Part shown: positions 63,587 through 64,000 of the stretch, piece after piece
Layout: every line of letters starts with the position of its first letter
How positions within the stretch are numbered: the first letter of the stretch is position 1
DNA from: Mariniflexile maritimum
GTDB lineage: Bacteria; Bacteroidota; Bacteroidia; Flavobacteriales; Flavobacteriaceae
Direction: 5' to 3'
DNA: 64,000 bases
NCBI RefSeq assembly: GCF_009746565.1
Contig: NZ_WRPN01000003.1
Coordinates: 1-64,000, forward strand
The notes under the pieces: model-generated
Database searches by the model: none
Told to the model about the DNA's origin: nothing
The model's input: the letters and a program-made list of their open reading frames with translations, nothing else
Program-made: the position numbers and the translations under genes

Positions 63587-64000
63587 TAGATTTTTGGCAC
63601 GGTAACCGAAGCCCCTATCCAACAACCAATTTTAATGGTTTGCCCACCATTGCCGGCAGTGAATATATCTGCTTTTGAAGGTGCTTTAGCCAAATAGTTT
63701 TGGGCATTTTGTTCGGAAGCGTTTCTTAAAGTAGGATCGAATTTTCCTGCTTTTCTAGCTTCATCGGCCGCTAACCAATATACTGCCCGCTTGTTAAAGT
63801 TGGTATCGCCACAATCGTTCGCACTAGCGGCATACATAGAAGCTATTGCTAAATATGGACGGCCGTTTGAAGGATTGAACTTTAAAGCCTGTTGGTAATA
63901 ACTTCTGGCCTTACCGTAATTGCCTCTTGATTTTAGTTTGGATGCAATTCTACTATACAAATTAGATTTTTTAAAGCTATCGGTTTCTAAACTAATGGCT
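63586..64000 (-). CDS. TPR-repeat protein, 5' end beyond window
   Basis: The reading frame stays open to the right edge of the window, so only the C-terminal 137 residues are seen. It contains a tetratricopeptide unit (YGKARSYYQQALKFNPSNGRPYLAIASMYAASAND) and ends in a short beta-rich tail (GGQTIKIGCWIGASVTVPKI). The stop overlaps the lptC start by one base, so the two are translated together. The visible part shows no enzyme motif. Location next to lptC suggests an envelope-associated scaffold. Confidence 0.75.
   Translation of the reverse strand, partial: AISLETDSFKKSNLYSRIASKLKSRGNYGKARSYYQQALKFNPSNGRPYLAIASMYAASANDCGDTNFNKRAVYWLAADEARKAGKFDPTLRNASEQNAQNYLAKAPSKADIFTAGNGGQTIKIGCWIGASVTVPKI

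Overview
This window is a piece of a Bacteroidota chromosome, most likely from a (probably marine) member of the Flavobacteriaceae. The evidence is a type IX secretion C-terminal sorting domain, a SusC/SusD pair, promoters of the Bacteroidota type (TTG, about 20 bp, TAnnTTTG) instead of E. coli-type boxes, almost no Shine-Dalgarno sequences, a mevalonate-pathway HMG-CoA reductase, an FtsI with a PASTA tail and an FtsZ with a very long acidic linker. The DNA is AT-rich apart from a GC-rich, palindromic stretch in the first 120 bases. No insertion sequence, integrase, phage gene or CRISPR array was seen, and no gene-free stretch exceeds about 290 bp.

Layout. Bases 1-11320: the GC-rich element, pruA, a 1634-residue secreted T9SS protein, an exported TPR protein, rsmG, a membrane fatty-acid desaturase with a leader hairpin, and a class I aminotransferase. 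Bases 11362-25233: a polysaccharide utilisation locus (PUL). It has a divergent membrane sensor/LuxR-type regulator, then SusC, SusD, a PKD lipoprotein, two different GH30 hydrolases and a sialate-O-acetylesterase-like enzyme. This set would bind a glycan at the surface, cut and deacetylate it, and import the pieces; a beta-1,6-linked or branched glucan is the best guess. Bases 25360-27784: a mevalonate-pathway pair (HMG-CoA reductase and a GHMP kinase) separated by a nine-copy heptamer repeat. Bases 27947-31973: two tandem proton-coupled peptide transporters and a periplasmic thioredoxin. Bases 32001-37032 (minus strand): surE, a small membrane protein, lpxB, an NlpC/P60 hydrolase and comEC. 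Bases 37198-40449: a tail-specific protease followed by a lone OppC-like permease. Bases 40551-42081 (minus): engB and an alpha/beta hydrolase.

Bases 42293-58314 hold a complete division and cell wall (dcw) cluster in the classical order: mraZ, rsmH, ftsL, ftsI, murE, mraY, murD, ftsW, murG, murC, ftsQ, ftsA, ftsZ. Three 10-bp-spaced AAAGTGGTA repeats sit just upstream of the mraZ -7 box and look like the MraZ autoregulatory operator. Many genes overlap, but several spacers carry small related hairpins. Four of the thirteen genes use GTG or TTG starts. A terminator follows ftsZ. After it come a YqeY-like gene and a tRNA-Arg(UCG) with its own terminator. The window closes with a minus-strand envelope group: a TPR protein (cut by the edge), lptC, a 64-residue membrane protein, a CNNM/CBS protein and a PpiD/SurA-type chaperone.

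Most of the window is conserved housekeeping. The best leads for unusual biology are regulatory or structural: the GC-rich multi-hairpin element, the desaturase leader hairpin, the tandem hairpins inside the PUL, the MraZ boxes and the recurring mini-hairpins in the dcw cluster. No gene system of clearly unprecedented type was found.
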